This document shows, in pieces, positions 27,801 through 36,584 of a stretch of DNA of 64,000 nt. A program made the position numbers and the translations under genes. A model generated the notes under the pieces. It was not told the DNA's origin. It made no database searches and worked only from the letters and a program-made list of their open reading frames with translations. Each line of letters begins with the position of its first letter. Position 1 is the stretch's first letter. The DNA is taken from assembly GCA_905147135.1 (NCBI GenBank), contig LR990048.1, positions 4,820,563-4,884,562 on the forward strand, written 5' to 3'. The stretch comes from Blastobasis lacticolella (lineage: Eukaryota > Arthropoda > Insecta > Lepidoptera > Blastobasidae).

Positions 27801-29136
27801 GACATTGGGTATTTGACTGGCTCTCTGGTGTTATTTGAGTTCTGTGAGGAAGCAATTGCACCCTGTGCTTGTTTATTTGTGCTTCTGTACTGACGAGTTA
27901 ATGGTACAGTTTGCCAATCATTGTTACAATCTTGATTATTTGGGTCTAAATTTATTCGATCAGAAGATTGCATTTGGCTTGAGTGGCTCATTCTTGGTGT
28001 TTGTATATATTCACCAGTAGCATTTTCTTTGCCAGAAGCCTGGACAGCCACTTCTGGCAAGTTCTTTTTGTCTGGAGTTCTTAGAATGTTATTATAATTA
28101 GAATTTTAAGAATTAATTATGAAAAAAAAATTAATAATTTTGTATGAGGGTAGGCAAAAGTAATAGTTCAAAGGGCGATAATTTAAGTACTATTTGTGCA
28201 CTAAATCTAATGTCTTTTGTGGAAATAACACTATCACACAGTCTTCAAGTGGTAATCTACACTTTTATAATGTTTTTAGAGCACAGAGTCACTTTTTAAC
28301 ACTAAACTGAATTTAATTTTCTGGAGCACTTGTACATCTTACGAATGACAGTTGACAGGTCAACTGCCCATTATTTAATAATATTTTTCTTAACGAAAAT
28401 AAACAGTCCTACAGAAATCAAATTGTTATAACTTTTATGAATGACGCTCTATGACGGATAAAAAACTTGGCATAAGTTGCCATACAGAGATTTAAATATG
28501 CCATTCGGACTAAGGCAAGGTCTTATTATATATGCTACCACTATAGAATAATTTATTGTACTTACCACAATTGTAGCAAATTATATTATTTAGGTACTTA
28601 GTATTGTTATCAGTCGTAGCAGATTATTATAAATTACATTTAGGAAACTATAAGGTCTATTTAAATAGCTTTTTGAATTTATAAAACTTGATAAAAACTG
28701 TTTGTTTCTAAATAAATAAAAGAATTTAACTTTATGACATCGATTTGTGACCCCTAAAAGTTTAGGAATGTCTTAAGGCGCCAACTTAAGAGTCGCCTAA
28801 GTTCAGTGCAATCGGACATTAGTGCTGCCTTTGTGTATAGGCAGCGGAGCGGTGACCACTTTCCATCAGGTACCAACGATAGCCATTGTACTATCTGCGA
28901 GCACCTGTTAATGGTCTCAATGTTATAAATGTTCGTAACTATTACTTGTAACTGGCTGTTGGTGTCCTAAATAAAGGTAAAAATAAAATTGTTATTGGTT
29001 CCAGGTACCGACGAGCGGGAATATGCAGATGCCCGTCCAGATCAACATCCCCCAGCACGTCGTGTCGTCGCTTCAAGCCGCGGCCAACGGTGACGCTACC
29101 TCGCAGCTAGACGCTCTATTGGCTCAACACACGTGA
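9837..29136 (+). CDS. Zinc-finger gene A: four-finger C2H2 protein, 13-exon model
   Basis: Predicted 533-residue nuclear DNA-binding protein. Exons: 9837-9883, 11939-12080, 12655-12748, 13393-13500, 14188-14271, 15332-15411, 17032-17163, 17762-17848, 19762-19879, 20880-21108, 21826-21992, 22776-22957, 29005-29136. All junctions are AG/GT and phases agree throughout. Residues 1-297 are low complexity, with glutamine runs and two IKEE sites that fit the SUMO consensus. A lysine-rich segment (about 306-325) precedes the fingers and could be a nuclear localisation signal. Fingers: C340/C343-H356/H360, C368/C371-H384/H388, C396/C399-H412/H416 and C424/C427-H440/H444, the last being FYRKDHLRKHTRSH. 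The C-terminus ends AQHT. Gene B is a close paralog and gene C a more distant one. Exons 2-13 are well supported. Exon 1 is inferred; without it translation would start at the ATG at 11955 (512 residues). Drosophila l(3)neo38-type proteins have similar fingers as far as I recall, but I could not compare them. Confidence 0.85.
11440..11660 (+). pseudogene. LINE 3' end fragment, before gene A exon 2
   Basis: Diverged copy of the 37850-38200 tail (GGTCGCGAACTGTGCTGTTC through GCAAACGTCCATAGGTTGCG) with frameshifts. Confidence 0.55.
11939..12080 (+). CDS. Gene A exon 2 (MNFATFQAVG)
   Basis: A strong acceptor (TTTCTGTTTATTTCCAG) precedes the exon. The ATG at 11955 gives MNFATF, matching MNFAPF at the start of gene B. 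It ends GCAACAG|GTGTGT in phase 0. If exon 1 is wrong, this is the first coding exon. Confidence 0.85.
12655..12748 (+). CDS. Gene A exon 3
   Basis: CGGCAG|GTGGTG to AAACCCG|GTACGT. Phase 0 in, phase 1 out. It encodes a hydrophobic and glycine-rich segment starting VVGMVGGEMQYL; no domain recognised. Confidence 0.85.
13393..13500 (+). CDS. Gene A exon 4, glutamine-rich
   Basis: CCCTCCAG|GCGACC to CCACAGG|GTGAGA, phase 1 in and out. It encodes NPNMLAQQQQPKYQMQIPI, a glutamine-rich stretch typical of activation or low-complexity regions in transcription factors. Confidence 0.87.
14188..14271 (+). CDS. Gene A exon 5
   Basis: GATCCAG|GTGGCG to CGGAAG|GTGAGC, phase 1 in and out. It encodes AVLTVAYSPEANEAGGIQLL; no domain recognised. 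Confidence 0.85.
15332..15411 (+). CDS. Gene A exon 6, with IKEE motif
   Basis: CTTTCCAG|GTCTCC to CATCAG|GTCAGT, phase 1 in, phase 0 out. It encodes LQVVAALPQEMQFLKPEIKE followed by EQPIHQ. IKEE fits the SUMO-attachment consensus (hydrophobic-K-x-E). Confidence 0.85.
15550..15655 (+). mobile_element. SINE B 3' fragment
   Basis: Matches the SINE B tail (CACCCATAGTACAAGCTTTG through GTGTGAATTTGTC) in gene A intron 6; the head is absent. Confidence 0.55.
16309..16487 (-). mobile_element. SINE A fragment
   Basis: Body segment of SINE A (GGCAGATCAGGTAATTACAG to TTCCCTCACCGTAA) without the tRNA-like head, in gene A intron 6. Confidence 0.6.
17032..17163 (+). CDS. Gene A exon 7, acidic, with second IKEE motif
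   Basis: CCGTCAG|GTGTAC to GATGAG|GTGGGT, phase 0 in and out, 44 codons. It begins VYITPNQQIVING and ends in an acidic run VIKEEFDDTMNDE, again with IKEE. Confidence 0.87.
17190..17480 (+). pseudogene. RTE-type LINE 3' remnant, gene A intron 7
   Basis: Reads LRWFGHVLRKPQG and, after shifts, DRTKWRRMVGKR, the usual C-terminal signature of RTE-like elements, ending with a GATGATGATGAT tail. Confidence 0.6.
17497..17640. mobile_element. Small inverted-repeat element, gene A intron 7
   Basis: CGGCTAACACAA at the left and its inverse at the right enclose 144 bp. An internal segment (GAGAAGGAAATGGGAGGC and TCTCGCGGCGCGAGCT) recurs diverged at 48460-48515. Confidence 0.45.
17762..17848 (+). CDS. 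Gene A exon 8
   Basis: GATTGCAG|GAGAGT to CCACAG|GTAACT, 29 codons, phase 0 in and out. It encodes ESSADKDTSWATTG and ends LIKYLHTLPPQ. Gene B has a comparable LPLPLHHLLKYS segment in its exon 4, possibly homologous. Confidence 0.83.
18200..18360 (+). pseudogene. LINE 3' UTR fragment, gene A intron 8
   Basis: Ends GCAATAAAGAGATATGAATG and contains GGCTGGAAGAGATCTCTTTT; related to 19060-19480. Confidence 0.5.
18566..18670. repeat. 21-bp GC-rich minisatellite in gene A intron 8
   Basis: Five imperfect units of about 21 bp based on AGGCCACGCCCACTGCCCGCC. Read in one plus-strand frame (18505-18879, 124 codons without stop) they give a PRPLPAR-type heptad; the frame starts at a non-ATG codon. 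Confidence 0.75.
19060..19480 (+). pseudogene. LINE C-terminal and 3' UTR fragment, gene A intron 8
   Basis: Reads FPTPLTVHAARLRNSLPHEV and LQTFKKRVKEHYLSL, a LINE C-terminal tail, followed by CCTGCTGGAAGAAATTTCTT and GTGGAATAAATAAC. Confidence 0.55.
19762..19879 (+). CDS. Gene A exon 9
   Basis: CATTCCAG|CAAGCG to CCTGATG|GTAGGT, phase 0 in, phase 1 out. It encodes QAQALPVSLQQFLRLNPPAA then a serine and acid-rich tail (TESEMPD). Confidence 0.85.
20673..20804. mobile_element. Truncated copy of the 152-bp foldback MITE
   Basis: Shares the centre and right arm with 45969-46120 (ATGTCAAATTCAGTTATCAA to GCCAATAGCC); about 75 bp before gene A exon 10. Confidence 0.65.
20880..21108 (+). CDS. Gene A exon 10: lysine-rich segment, finger 1, start of finger 2
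   Basis: CCCCCCAG|ACCCGT to GGGGCTGG|GTGAGA, phase 1 in, phase 2 out. It encodes a basic stretch (TNKKKKKYKKKPPKPARPK), finger 1 (CPECQMAYPEKEQLEMHLIVH) and the cysteine half of finger 2 (RRFICGICGAG). The downstream intron contains partial copies of this exon's end and of exon 11's start. Confidence 0.9.
21426..21464 (+). pseudogene. Partial duplicate of gene A exon 10 end
   Basis: 39 nt about 77% identical to 21071-21109. It follows an acceptor-like CCTCCTAG and reads IERWFVCGICGAR against IERRFICGICGAG in the real exon. Six of the nine differences are at third codon positions and both finger cysteines are kept. It lies in gene A intron 10. Confidence 0.75.
21754..21788 (+). pseudogene. 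Partial duplicate of gene A exon 11 start, with acceptor
   Basis: 35 nt close to 21826-21860, preceded by its own acceptor CTTTCAACCCCAG. It lies exactly 72 nt upstream of the real acceptor, and the interval contains no stop in frame, so its use would add 24 residues inside finger 2. Confidence 0.75.
21826..21992 (+). CDS. Gene A exon 11: fingers 2-3, start of finger 4
   Basis: CCCCCCAG|GCTGAA to GGGAAGG|GTGAGA, phase 2 in, phase 1 out. It encodes the histidine half of finger 2 (LKRKEHLERHKLGH), the linker NPERP, finger 3 (CDVCMKGFKRREHLNLHAVIH) and the cysteine half of finger 4 (CGECGKG). A second acceptor lies 72 nt upstream at 21754. Confidence 0.9.
22030..22235 (+). pseudogene. LINE C-terminal tail, second family
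   Basis: Reads NKEAKNWNALPASVFSDHYN and FLDRHAS then stop, followed by the 3' end CCAGGTGAGGTGGCGGTCAA. An inverted relative is at 57690-57800 and a short piece at 10788-10830. Confidence 0.6.
22776..22957 (+). CDS. Gene A exon 12: rest of finger 4 and GC-rich linker
   Basis: ATCCCCCAG|GCTTCT to ATACAT|GTGAGT, phase 1 in, phase 0 out. It encodes FYRKDHLRKHTRSH, then a very GC-rich linker with glycine and proline runs, ending ILPEITIH. The end matches gene C (IKPEITIT) at the same intron position. Confidence 0.9.
24001..26670 (-). CDS. LINE ORF2: APE endonuclease and reverse transcriptase, 889 aa
   Basis: Uninterrupted ORF. The N-terminal AP-endonuclease-type domain (about 1-220) has TWNINGL, ISETHL with Glu37, GGDWNAKH and SDHTPI, the usual catalytic set. 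The reverse transcriptase domain (about 450-730) has YRPISLLPVLSKLFEKI, AVFLDVQQAFDRVWH, GVPQGSVLGP and the active-site YADD. The C-terminal part has the LINE thumb region. No disabling change was seen, so the enzyme could be active. The start ATG lies 3 nt after the ORF1 stop, suggesting termination-reinitiation coupling as in other jockey-type elements. Confidence 0.92.
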   Translation of the reverse strand: MTSLRIATWNINGLAPNKYNVEVFLNINKIDILLISETHLTNQRSVDIIGYKIYYSNHPDGTAHAGAAIIVKQSIKHFSLPETTHSYLQATVISVEDWMGVLNIAAVYCPPRHRIEEITFKRFFQSLGPRFIAGGDWNAKHTFWESRLITTRGRELKKCVDTLNLQVHSTGEPTYWPTDPHKIPDLIDYFVAKGISNNYMKLESSLDSASDHTPIICIISTSIVQLEQREKLYNHKTDWDSFRDYIDRHLNLKISLKTNSEVEEAARSFTNLIQVASWKSTPVINGGLKAKDYSVLVRNKIAEKRRLRRKWQLSRHATDKTALNKCQKELKDILDKVENKTLQGRLETLSNDKADNYSLWKLTKSLKRPKDHIPPLRKSDGSWVRGTSEKAELFAEFLSSVFKPNDPVSNYQEDDIDLILESDQQMSPPIKAVSPREVYRQIRLLKPKKAPGFDLITAEILQQLPRRGIVYITVLFNAVLRLQYFPALWKISIIQMISKPGKPPHEVTSYRPISLLPVLSKLFEKIVLKRMAPILNENKIIPDHQFGFRANHSTVEQVHRVAHKIRQTLEKKEYCSAVFLDVQQAFDRVWHKGLIYKIKCNLPNSYYKLLESYVKDRKFRVQLEGSASTCRQIYAGVPQGSVLGPVLYTIYTSDLPVTEEILIATYADDTAVLAGSDSAEAASEILQEYLYKIQHWLDKWRIKVSASKSSHITFTLREGNCPPVKLHNTILPHQEHVKYLGMHLDRKLNWKHHIKAKRDQANLRMRELNWLIGRHSALSLNNKLLVYKTIIKPIWTYGIQLWGSASQSNTDILQRFQNITLKTITNAPWYIKNSEVHEYLNIPTVKNEIEVYCAGYKDRLENHVNKLATNLTDDSKTVHRLKRARLASL
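26674..28110 (-). pseudogene. LINE ORF1 (gag-like, CCHC), broken
   Basis: Nucleic-acid-binding protein of the LINE. The C-terminal frame (to 26674) has PPPIVLYGI and three zinc knuckles (CHRCQQYGHSKNNC, CVKCGDGHKTSDC and CALC...C). Upstream in the same frame there is a TAA at 27661-27663, nine codons before VLYGIDD. Further 5' the reading moves to another frame (LPEVAVQASGKENATG, 27770-28093), so a frameshift lies between about 27770 and 27861. No ATG was found at the N-terminus. ORF1 is therefore disabled at least twice while ORF2 is open. Confidence 0.8.
29005..29136 (+). CDS. Gene A exon 13: C-terminal module and stop
   Basis: GGTTCCAG|GTACCG to TGA at 29134-29136, phase 0 in. It encodes VPTSGNMQMPVQINIPQHVV, then an alanine-rich tail ending LDALLAQHT. 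The PVQINIPQHVV segment aligns with PLQIKVPYQVV in the last exon of gene C; gene B lacks it. The upstream intron is about 6 kb and carries the LINE at 23862-28364. Confidence 0.85.
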   Translation, partial: VPTSGNMQMPVQINIPQHVVSSLQAAANGDATSQLDALLAQHT

Positions 29137-31086
29137 CCCCGCGCCTAGGCGGACCTACACTGGCGAGAGGACCTATGATACTGGGCCTACGTGTGGGGTC
29201 ACACGGACCGCACGCCATGCCAGCCACCAAGCCATATAAGCCAGACGCCTTGCCATCTGTTGCCAAGGAATTTGTAAGGTCTTACCTGCTTCAATGGGGA
29301 CCAACACGCCGTGACTAGTGCCGTCGCCTTTAACCCTTCCATGTTTCGAGTCGAGGAATTTGTAACAAAAAACTTTGGGGTTGTATTCCAAAAGGGTGCC
29401 CTTTTGGAAACCTGACGTCACTGGTCAACGTGTTGTGTGATTCCGCAGACAGTGTTTTTTACAAAATCTCATAGGTTGATTGAATTTCAGTCTGCAAACG
29501 AGTTGTGTCAAGGCGTTGAAATTTAACTACATTTTGATCGCCATCTTGACAGTAATTTCATAGAAACCAAAGCAGTAGCGTTGCTACCATCGCTACCAAA
29601 GATATTGGACATACGAGCTTCGGCTGTGAGTACGCTCCTTCTATGCATCTATGTCCAATTTCTTTGATCGCTACGGTCGACAGTTGCCATCGCTTGTGGA
29701 GTCCGTCGTTACGTACCTAAATCAACACATGAATGAAAATATTTGTATGAATTACTAAACCGGCCACGGCCAGCGTCTTTTCGTCAACATATTTAGGCGG
29801 GTTGCAAAAAAATTAATTTGGCGAAGTGAAAACTTGTCTCGTCACAAGTTCTAAGGTAGTTCTAGTTTTGGTGAGCGCGGCAGGCTTTGAAGTTGCCGGC
29901 TAATAACAATAGGGAAGAGTCGGTCACGTGATAGATAATATTAGAGGAATGTTTTCCATGACAGTTTTTTAATTTATTCGTTTTTGAATGGTTTTCTATA
30001 ATAATGTCAGAATGATACTCTCGAAATTATCTTCTACCTAGAGCTGCTATATTAACCAGTTCTTAATAATTTATTTTTATGATTATAAAGATATTTTCCA
30101 ATGCAGCAATGTATGGTTCCCAGCCTATATGACTCATAACGTTGACCGATATGTTATTAGAAAGGATATTTAATTTTCTATAACTTTTATTCGTTAAGGT
30201 AACAACTCTCGATTCGTTGTAGAAAAAAAAATTATGGTCAATTAAAATATACTTCATTTTGTACTGAAAAGTTCAGCATCTAAAAATCTTTTCCAATGAC
30301 ATATCGCTCAACGATATTGGTCATATAGGCTGCGTTGTCTGAACCACCTTTTCCTTTAGTGTGTGTATAGTATACTACAGCTGACTTAATTAATTTAATA
30401 GAATTGGAGAGGACAGGGTATGTTGATTATATACCAATGTAATCTTTTGGCGTCACACGTCAGTTTTTATGTGAAAAAATAAGCAATTGGCGAATACGAG
30501 GCGAACTTGGTCAGTATGTTTTATAAGAATTTATTTATCATATTCTTAAAAATGTTTTAGGTTGTCATACAAAAGATATCGGTTTAGAAGTTTAGATGTA
30601 GGACCAATTTTTTTGATTTTTTGATTATTTATACAAAAATACATATCTTTTTGCTCATTGCAGAAACTGATCCGCAATTTGTGTAGGTTGAATATAATGA
30701 AGTAAACACGAAAAGAAATGCAATTGTTATGTACACTTAAAAGGTCAATTTATTATCGCAATTGAATTTTTGTGGTATGTTTTGAATTATGAGCCTGGAG
30801 TTTCAAAACACTGCAAATTAGCGAAATAGTGTGCGGTTCCTTCATAATCACAGGCAGCAAGCTCCATTGTAAAAAGTTGTAGGAAATGTAAATGTCATTT
30901 CCACTGTGATATTTATACCATTTTCCTTATTTACTGCCGCTAATCATGTTGTGATGGAAATTATATCGGATTTCTTATAATATTCCGTCGTATTTGTGAT
31001 ATGTAAACTACTTACCTACATGTAGCGTGATAAACGAGTACCGGGTAAGTATTGTGGGGTAAATTCGAATTCAATAGTGTAGGTAT

Positions 31087-31735
31087 CAAAGAGATTGGAA
31101 TGTTAGCGACCTTCATGGTTATAGAAGAGTGGCCCTGAAGGGTAAAATGCATGCTACCCGTCAGTTTGACAATCATTTTTTTTGTCAGACGCAATGAGGA
31201 GTTTTCCAGTAGGTATTGATTGTTTGTTTTAAAAAGCATCAATAGATGGCGCTCCCACAATTTTGGTAATCTTCTTTAAATCTGTATAATGGTGGCAGTG
31301 ATTTCATGCAGCCAAGTAATACTAAACTTGAAAATAAAGTGTTTATTAATAAAAACATCACTGTGAAAGGTTGAACGAAGTGTAAAAAGAAATATTTATA
31401 GAAGGTGGCACTATGTTCCATTATTATTACAACCTCTAAAATGGTTGAAAACTATTGACCAATATAATATTATCCAATACAATATACCCAGTGTTTATAT
31501 CCTGTTTGCTAAGAACCTATTTCAAGCGATTATCAATTACCAAAATTGTCGGGGTGCCATCTAGTGAGTGGTTAGGAATGCCTTAAATACCTATTGGAAA
31601 ACTCCTCATTGTAAACAAACAATTTCAATTTATTTATTGGTAAAATATTTTTATATTTTGTGTTATAGGCTTTGTAATTTTATTAAATTTAAAAATTAGA
31701 CTGGCAAGAAGGTCGCTAACATTCCAATCTCTTTG
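31087..31735. mobile_element. hAT-type non-autonomous element with nested MITE
   Basis: Perfect 28-bp terminal inverted repeats (31087-31114 and 31708-31735) beginning CAAAGAGATTGG, flanked by an exact 8-bp duplication GTAGGTAT (31079-31086 and 31736-31743). The 8-bp duplication and CA-start ends fit the hAT superfamily. No transposase. A 418-bp MITE (31193-31610) sits inside and accounts for most of the length. Confidence 0.85.
31193..31610. mobile_element. MITE copy nested in the hAT element
   Basis: Same family as 53775-54188: terminal inverted repeats AATGAGGAGTTTTCCAGTAG and its near-inverse at 31587-31610. It contains GATGGCGCTCCCACAATTTT near one end, shared with the other copy. Confidence 0.85.
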
Positions 31736-33589
31736 GTAGGTATCGTTCATGAAGACGAAATGTCGTCATTTTTAGTAACATTCAATGAAGAGTTATATTT
31801 ATTTCCCCATAATTTTTACCCTTGGAACAAAAAAATCAGTCTAAAACGTAATTTCTACGACAAACTAATATTATATCAGCTTTAATATAGGTGTAAAAAC
31901 TGATTTTTTAAATTACAATTTTGTACTTAGATATAAGTAATTTTGACATTGTGTGTAAATTTTGCTTGGAATACTAGAATTTAATTTTCGAAGGTGCTCT
32001 TAGGCAATTTTTATAGGTAGATCTTCGGATTTGGGTAGCCTGGATGTGATTGCGAGGCCTAAAAATCGTATTATTTAAGTTATTCGTTGTACATTTGCAC
32101 AATTATAATTTGTACATTGCCAGCGCTCGAATTGGCCCGCGATCACAATTAGCTGGTCTAGTTTATCTGCATAAGTTCAACATTTTCCAACATTAGGGTA
32201 CCTATTTTCATATATTTTGTAAGCTGTAAAGTGTTGTTTTTTATACTTTAAAATTAGCTAGAACATAAGTAAATCATCATCACAGTATTTCTTTTAAATT
32301 AAAGATCCTGAAATCTCATTGTACGCAAACTAAGAAAATCATCTACAAATTTTTGGCTGAACATGTTTTTTCTCCAGCGGAAGTTATTCCCATTATCTGA
32401 TGTAAATACTTAAAACATAACGTCCTTCCAACACACCCTCGCTCAAAGAATTTCAGGTCATCTTACCAAAAATGTTGTCAGCCAAAAACCTTACTTAACT
32501 TTCTCTCTTTTTATATTAATAATGTTAACCAATCAATATGTTTAAGCAGATGTATTTTTTCACTGTTAATTTTGATATTAATTAAGTATTATAGCTGTAA
32601 ACATTTTGGATCATCATTTTGTGAGACCACATAATGCAATGAGATTAAAAATAAAACGATTTTTTCAAAAACAGTGTTTTATTCTTATTTTTTATAGTGC
32701 ACGTAAGTTTTAGGGTCAGCGCAGACAGACGGAGTGGTGGCAGAGCGACTAACTTATACAGGGGGAACCCAAATTGATGATACAAACTGGTTCCGTATGC
32801 ATGTAGTCTGAATTTACTATTAATTTTGTAGTTCTACAAGATATATATTTTTTTCTAATTTCTAATGTTTTGTGCACTGTAATTTTTTTAAAACTGTGTT
32901 TAGTTTGACGTTCATAAGTGTTTTTTAAGAACCTAAACTGAATAAATATGTTTGACTTGACTTCACTTGACAACATGTGCAACTCTGATATCTCGACAAA
33001 CGAATTCTGTCAAAATGTATGAAAGATTATTTTTGATACAAAAGTTGTTTGTTATCACGAGCACACATATTGTACGAGCATTCGGTACCCTTTTGTATTA
33101 TCAAATTGATGAGTTCACATGTAAGGTAGTAACGACTGGGGGCTATGCAAGAACTAAGCGTCACTATTGTTGAAATGTATCTTGGCTAAGGCTAATGATG
33201 CATCGTTCCTGTAACTGTTTTTACACAAAGAAAATAAACCTTATTTTTGAGTTTAGAGTCTACAGGCTATTGTGCGTGACTCCGTTCCCGCTAGAACCTT
33301 TCGGGATAAATTATAGCGTATGTATTATTCTGGGATCAAAATCCATTGTAGTTTTTTCGTGAAGGAAAACAAACATCGATACTTACCTTAGCTTTCCGCC
33401 CGCGTGGAATAAATTGTAGCTATAGCTTGCGAGTGGAGTGGAACAGAAAATACAAACTCTATGTCTATCTTGTGGTGCTCTATCTACATACCGAACTTAA
33501 CCAAAATCTGTGCAGTGGTTTAGCCGTGAAAGCGTAGAGTTACTTTCGCGTTAGTTGATATAGTCGGATACAAAAATATTGGGTCCTTA

Positions 33590-33895
33590 TGAAATTGGCG
33601 GTATTTTTTTTCGCAATTACACGTTGCTCATATATTTTTATTTGAATATAACACATCAAAAGTTCAGATGCCAAATGTATGTCTAAAATATAACAAAAAT
33701 ATTTTCTCTAGTTTTTAGAAGGGTTTGAAAATAGGTACCCCTTTTCATTTGTCGTCTGTTTTGCCTCTTTAACCAGATGTAATTTTATGAAAAGTGTAGT
33801 TATCAAAATGACATGCTGAATGTTGTCTGATTATATCTACCATCGTAATAAGATTGGCCATTTTCAAGAAATTGGTAAGTTTGCTTTCTACTTCT
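33590..33895 (+). repeat. Interspersed repeat, inverted partner at 56060-56410
   Basis: Shares CCCCTTTTCATTTGTCGTC, GTAGTTATCAAAATGA and GATTGGCCATTT in order with the reverse complement of 56060-56410. Unclassified. Confidence 0.65.
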
Positions 33896-34944
33896 ATACA
33901 TATATCAATGTTTAATGAAAATTCCATTTTCCGTCATTTTTGCCACACAAAATGCTAGTTTCATAGGGTAGGTAAGGACCTAATACCAAGCTCAATTTAT
34001 TAACTCCTTTGAATGAGAAAATATTTTCAAAATTTTTTTAACGGTAATTTATCTTTTCCTGTGATAAAGGTTACACGGTCATCCTCGGTATTTTTATTGC
34101 AGAGCCAAAATAAAGCACGCCCTTTTAGAAAAAGGCATTTTCTAATAGGCCGTTTACCGTATCTCTAATAATAACTGTCCTTTGTCATCATCATCTCGGC
34201 GTTAATGTCCCGATTGTACCGATTGTACGGTACAGGATACCGATACCAGGTAATGATACGAAATTCTGGGCTGGACACATAAAAAACTTCTAATAACTTC
34301 TAAATACAATCGAGGAATCCAGAAACTTTTTTTTGCAAAGGAGTGTAGGTAGGTATAAGTTGTATTTCTAGTGGTGGACTAAAACTTCGACTCTAGATAG
34401 GTGGCCTGACTTTTGCTCTCTTCAGCTTGTCGAGTTCTGAAAGTCGAATTCGAATTCTGAAAGAAGGACACTGCCCTTTAAAATGACAACCACATTTCAT
34501 TACAATTAAATTAAATTACAATCAAAGCTAGATTGAGTTATATTTCCAAAAGTCGGCTAACAAACTTAAGAGAGAATTTTTCAGCCCACCAGTAAATAAT
34601 AGTCGAATGTTCAACCGATCGACGGCGAGTGATATTTGTTGACCCAAAAAGTGTCCAGATCGTGGGACCCTATACCTCAACCGATGCCCCAACTCCTGAT
34701 ACAGTTTTTTATGCTGATTCGAGCACCGCGGGCCCCCGCGCAGTCTCTGCAGCGAACGGCACAAAGTGTCGTATGCTGCCTCCAACAGTATTTGCCCTGC
34801 TCGCCGTCAGTAGCGTAACTAGAGCGGTACCAGTGGTGCCCAGGCCAGGCGCGGATCCAGGGAAGTGGGGGGTAATGGGTGCATTGGCCACCCTGGAGCC
34901 CCGACTCTGACTCACAATCGCCCACGGTTTTTATAACAAAAATG

Positions 34945-36410
34945 TAAAAAATTACGAGCTCGCGTCTCTCGCTCATTCATTTGCTTCAGGTTTTTCATAC
35001 TATAACCAATCTTTCAAAACCTATAATTCCGAGCTCGCTGCGCTCGCTCATTCATAAGTTTCAAACACTTTTTACAATAAATATTTGATCATTTTAACAA
35101 TCACCCTATCCATAAATTACGTCACACGAATTTTAGGACTTTTGAGCCCCTCCCCCCGTCCTTGTCGCAGGTTGTCACAATTTTATAATCCCCCCCTCCT
35201 GATGTGACGTCACACTTTTTCAAAAGAAGCGATAGCAATGTTTTTGCCACCTTCTCCAGAATCTGAAAATGATCCAGATTCGGAATCTGAAACAGAACAG
35301 GTCGCAGAAAGTGACGATGAACCCTGGCATTCTTCCTCATCAAATTGATTTTATATAAAAATTTACGTTATTTGTCGATAAATAAATTTCAAATCGTGAA
35401 TACTCCTTTATTTTATCATCATATCAGCCCATGACGCTCACTGTTGCATAAAAGCCTCCCCAATGGTGGTCTTGTATATTTTATGAAGTCTTACCTACTT
35501 TAGAGCAGAAAAAACCGAACAAATAATTTCGCCCGGCTAGGAATGCAAAATACCCCTATGTGCGACGCGAAGAACGATAGAAAAGCGAGCGAGCACTCGC
35601 CGCTGACTTAAACCTATTTAAACCCTTATCATTCAAAATTCTCATGAATATGAGTGTCTGAATTGCATAACAGCGACGTTCTGGAAGTTAAATGTTCGAG
35701 CATGAGAGATAATTTCATAGTGAGAATGCGAAATCTTAATAAATATGGATCAAATTCGTTAAATTTTAAGATTTTTTATTCACATCTTAACGTCGCGTTT
35801 GATTATTAATTTTTAACATGTGATGTCACAAAATTTTTGACCCCCCCTGCCCCTTGTCACATTATGTCACATTTCAGTAATACCCTCCCATCCCTATTAA
35901 GGTGTGACGTAATTTATGGATGACCCCCTAGCTTATAAAAACCATTGCTCATTCAATAATTTATATTACTTTTGTTGTCTTTTATTACGATCAGCATCAC
36001 ACATCATCACAGCACCTAAGCTAAAATATCAAAATTAAAATGCTAAAAATACATTATCACACCAACTTTTACGACTTAAAATGTAAAAAATTTCGAGCTC
36101 GCTTCGCTCGCTCATTCATAAGTTTCAAACACTTTTCTTATCATTCACCTAACTCGTTGCGGTCACTCATTCATTAATTTCCTTTAATTACTATTGTGAG
36201 GATCACCCATTGCTGTTAAGACTAAAATGTTTAAAATTACCAGCTCGCTCCGCTCGCTCATTCATTCAATGATTACTCCAGCATTTAAGACCTTAAAAGT
36301 AAAAAATGTCAAGCTCGCTCCGCTCGCTGACACATTCGGTGTTCTCCCTCAGGTTTTAAAACCTAAAATATCCGAGCTCGCTCGCTCGTTTATCCGCTCG
36401 TTCACCCCAC
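34945..36410. repeat. Dispersed GAGCTCGCT-CGCTCGCTCATTCAT repeats
   Basis: At least six related blocks (near 34955, 35030, 36092, 36240, 36312, 36375). Most have a TAAAATGTAAAAAATT-type AT-rich lead-in, then GAGCTCGCT(C)CGCTCGCTCA, some followed by TTCATAAGTTTCAAACAC. The four right-hand blocks lie about 60-150 bp apart; the left pair is 75 bp apart. Confidence 0.7.
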
Positions 36411-36449
36411 TAAAAGTAGAGTAGAGAATACCTATAATTTTGACTTTTG

Positions 36450-36468
36450 CCCCCCCCCCCCCCCCCCC
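36450..36468. repeat. Poly-C tract, 19 nt
   Basis: Uninterrupted C run ending the GAGCTCGCT-repeat block. Long homopolymers of C are rare in AT-rich insect DNA and prone to length error in sequencing. Confidence 0.9.
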
Positions 36469-36584
36469 TTAACCAAATCCTGGATCCGCGCCAATGACTG
36501 CACATTGGCGATCGACTCGGTTTCATCAGCCACCTCAGGGGCCAGGCCCCCCCTGGAAAATAGCCCTAGATACGCCAATGCCCG

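Larger units (their letters stand above)
23862..28364 (-). mobile_element. Full-length jockey-clade LINE in gene A intron 12
   Basis: A 4.5-kb non-LTR retrotransposon in antisense orientation to gene A. It has a 5' UTR (about 28100-28364), a broken gag-like ORF1, an open ORF2 (endonuclease-reverse transcriptase), a short 3' UTR and a poly(A) tail (poly-T on the plus strand, 23862-23877). A target-site duplication TGCCCATTATT flanks it (23853-23863 and 28365-28375), so it integrated as a complete unit. Assignment to the jockey clade rests on the ORF1 motif PPPIVLYGI, three CCHC knuckles and the ORF2 organisation. Confidence 0.9.

Noticed and set aside
36450..36468. Poly-C tract as a functional element
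   Set aside because: Could be a sequencing or assembly length artefact; no supporting context.
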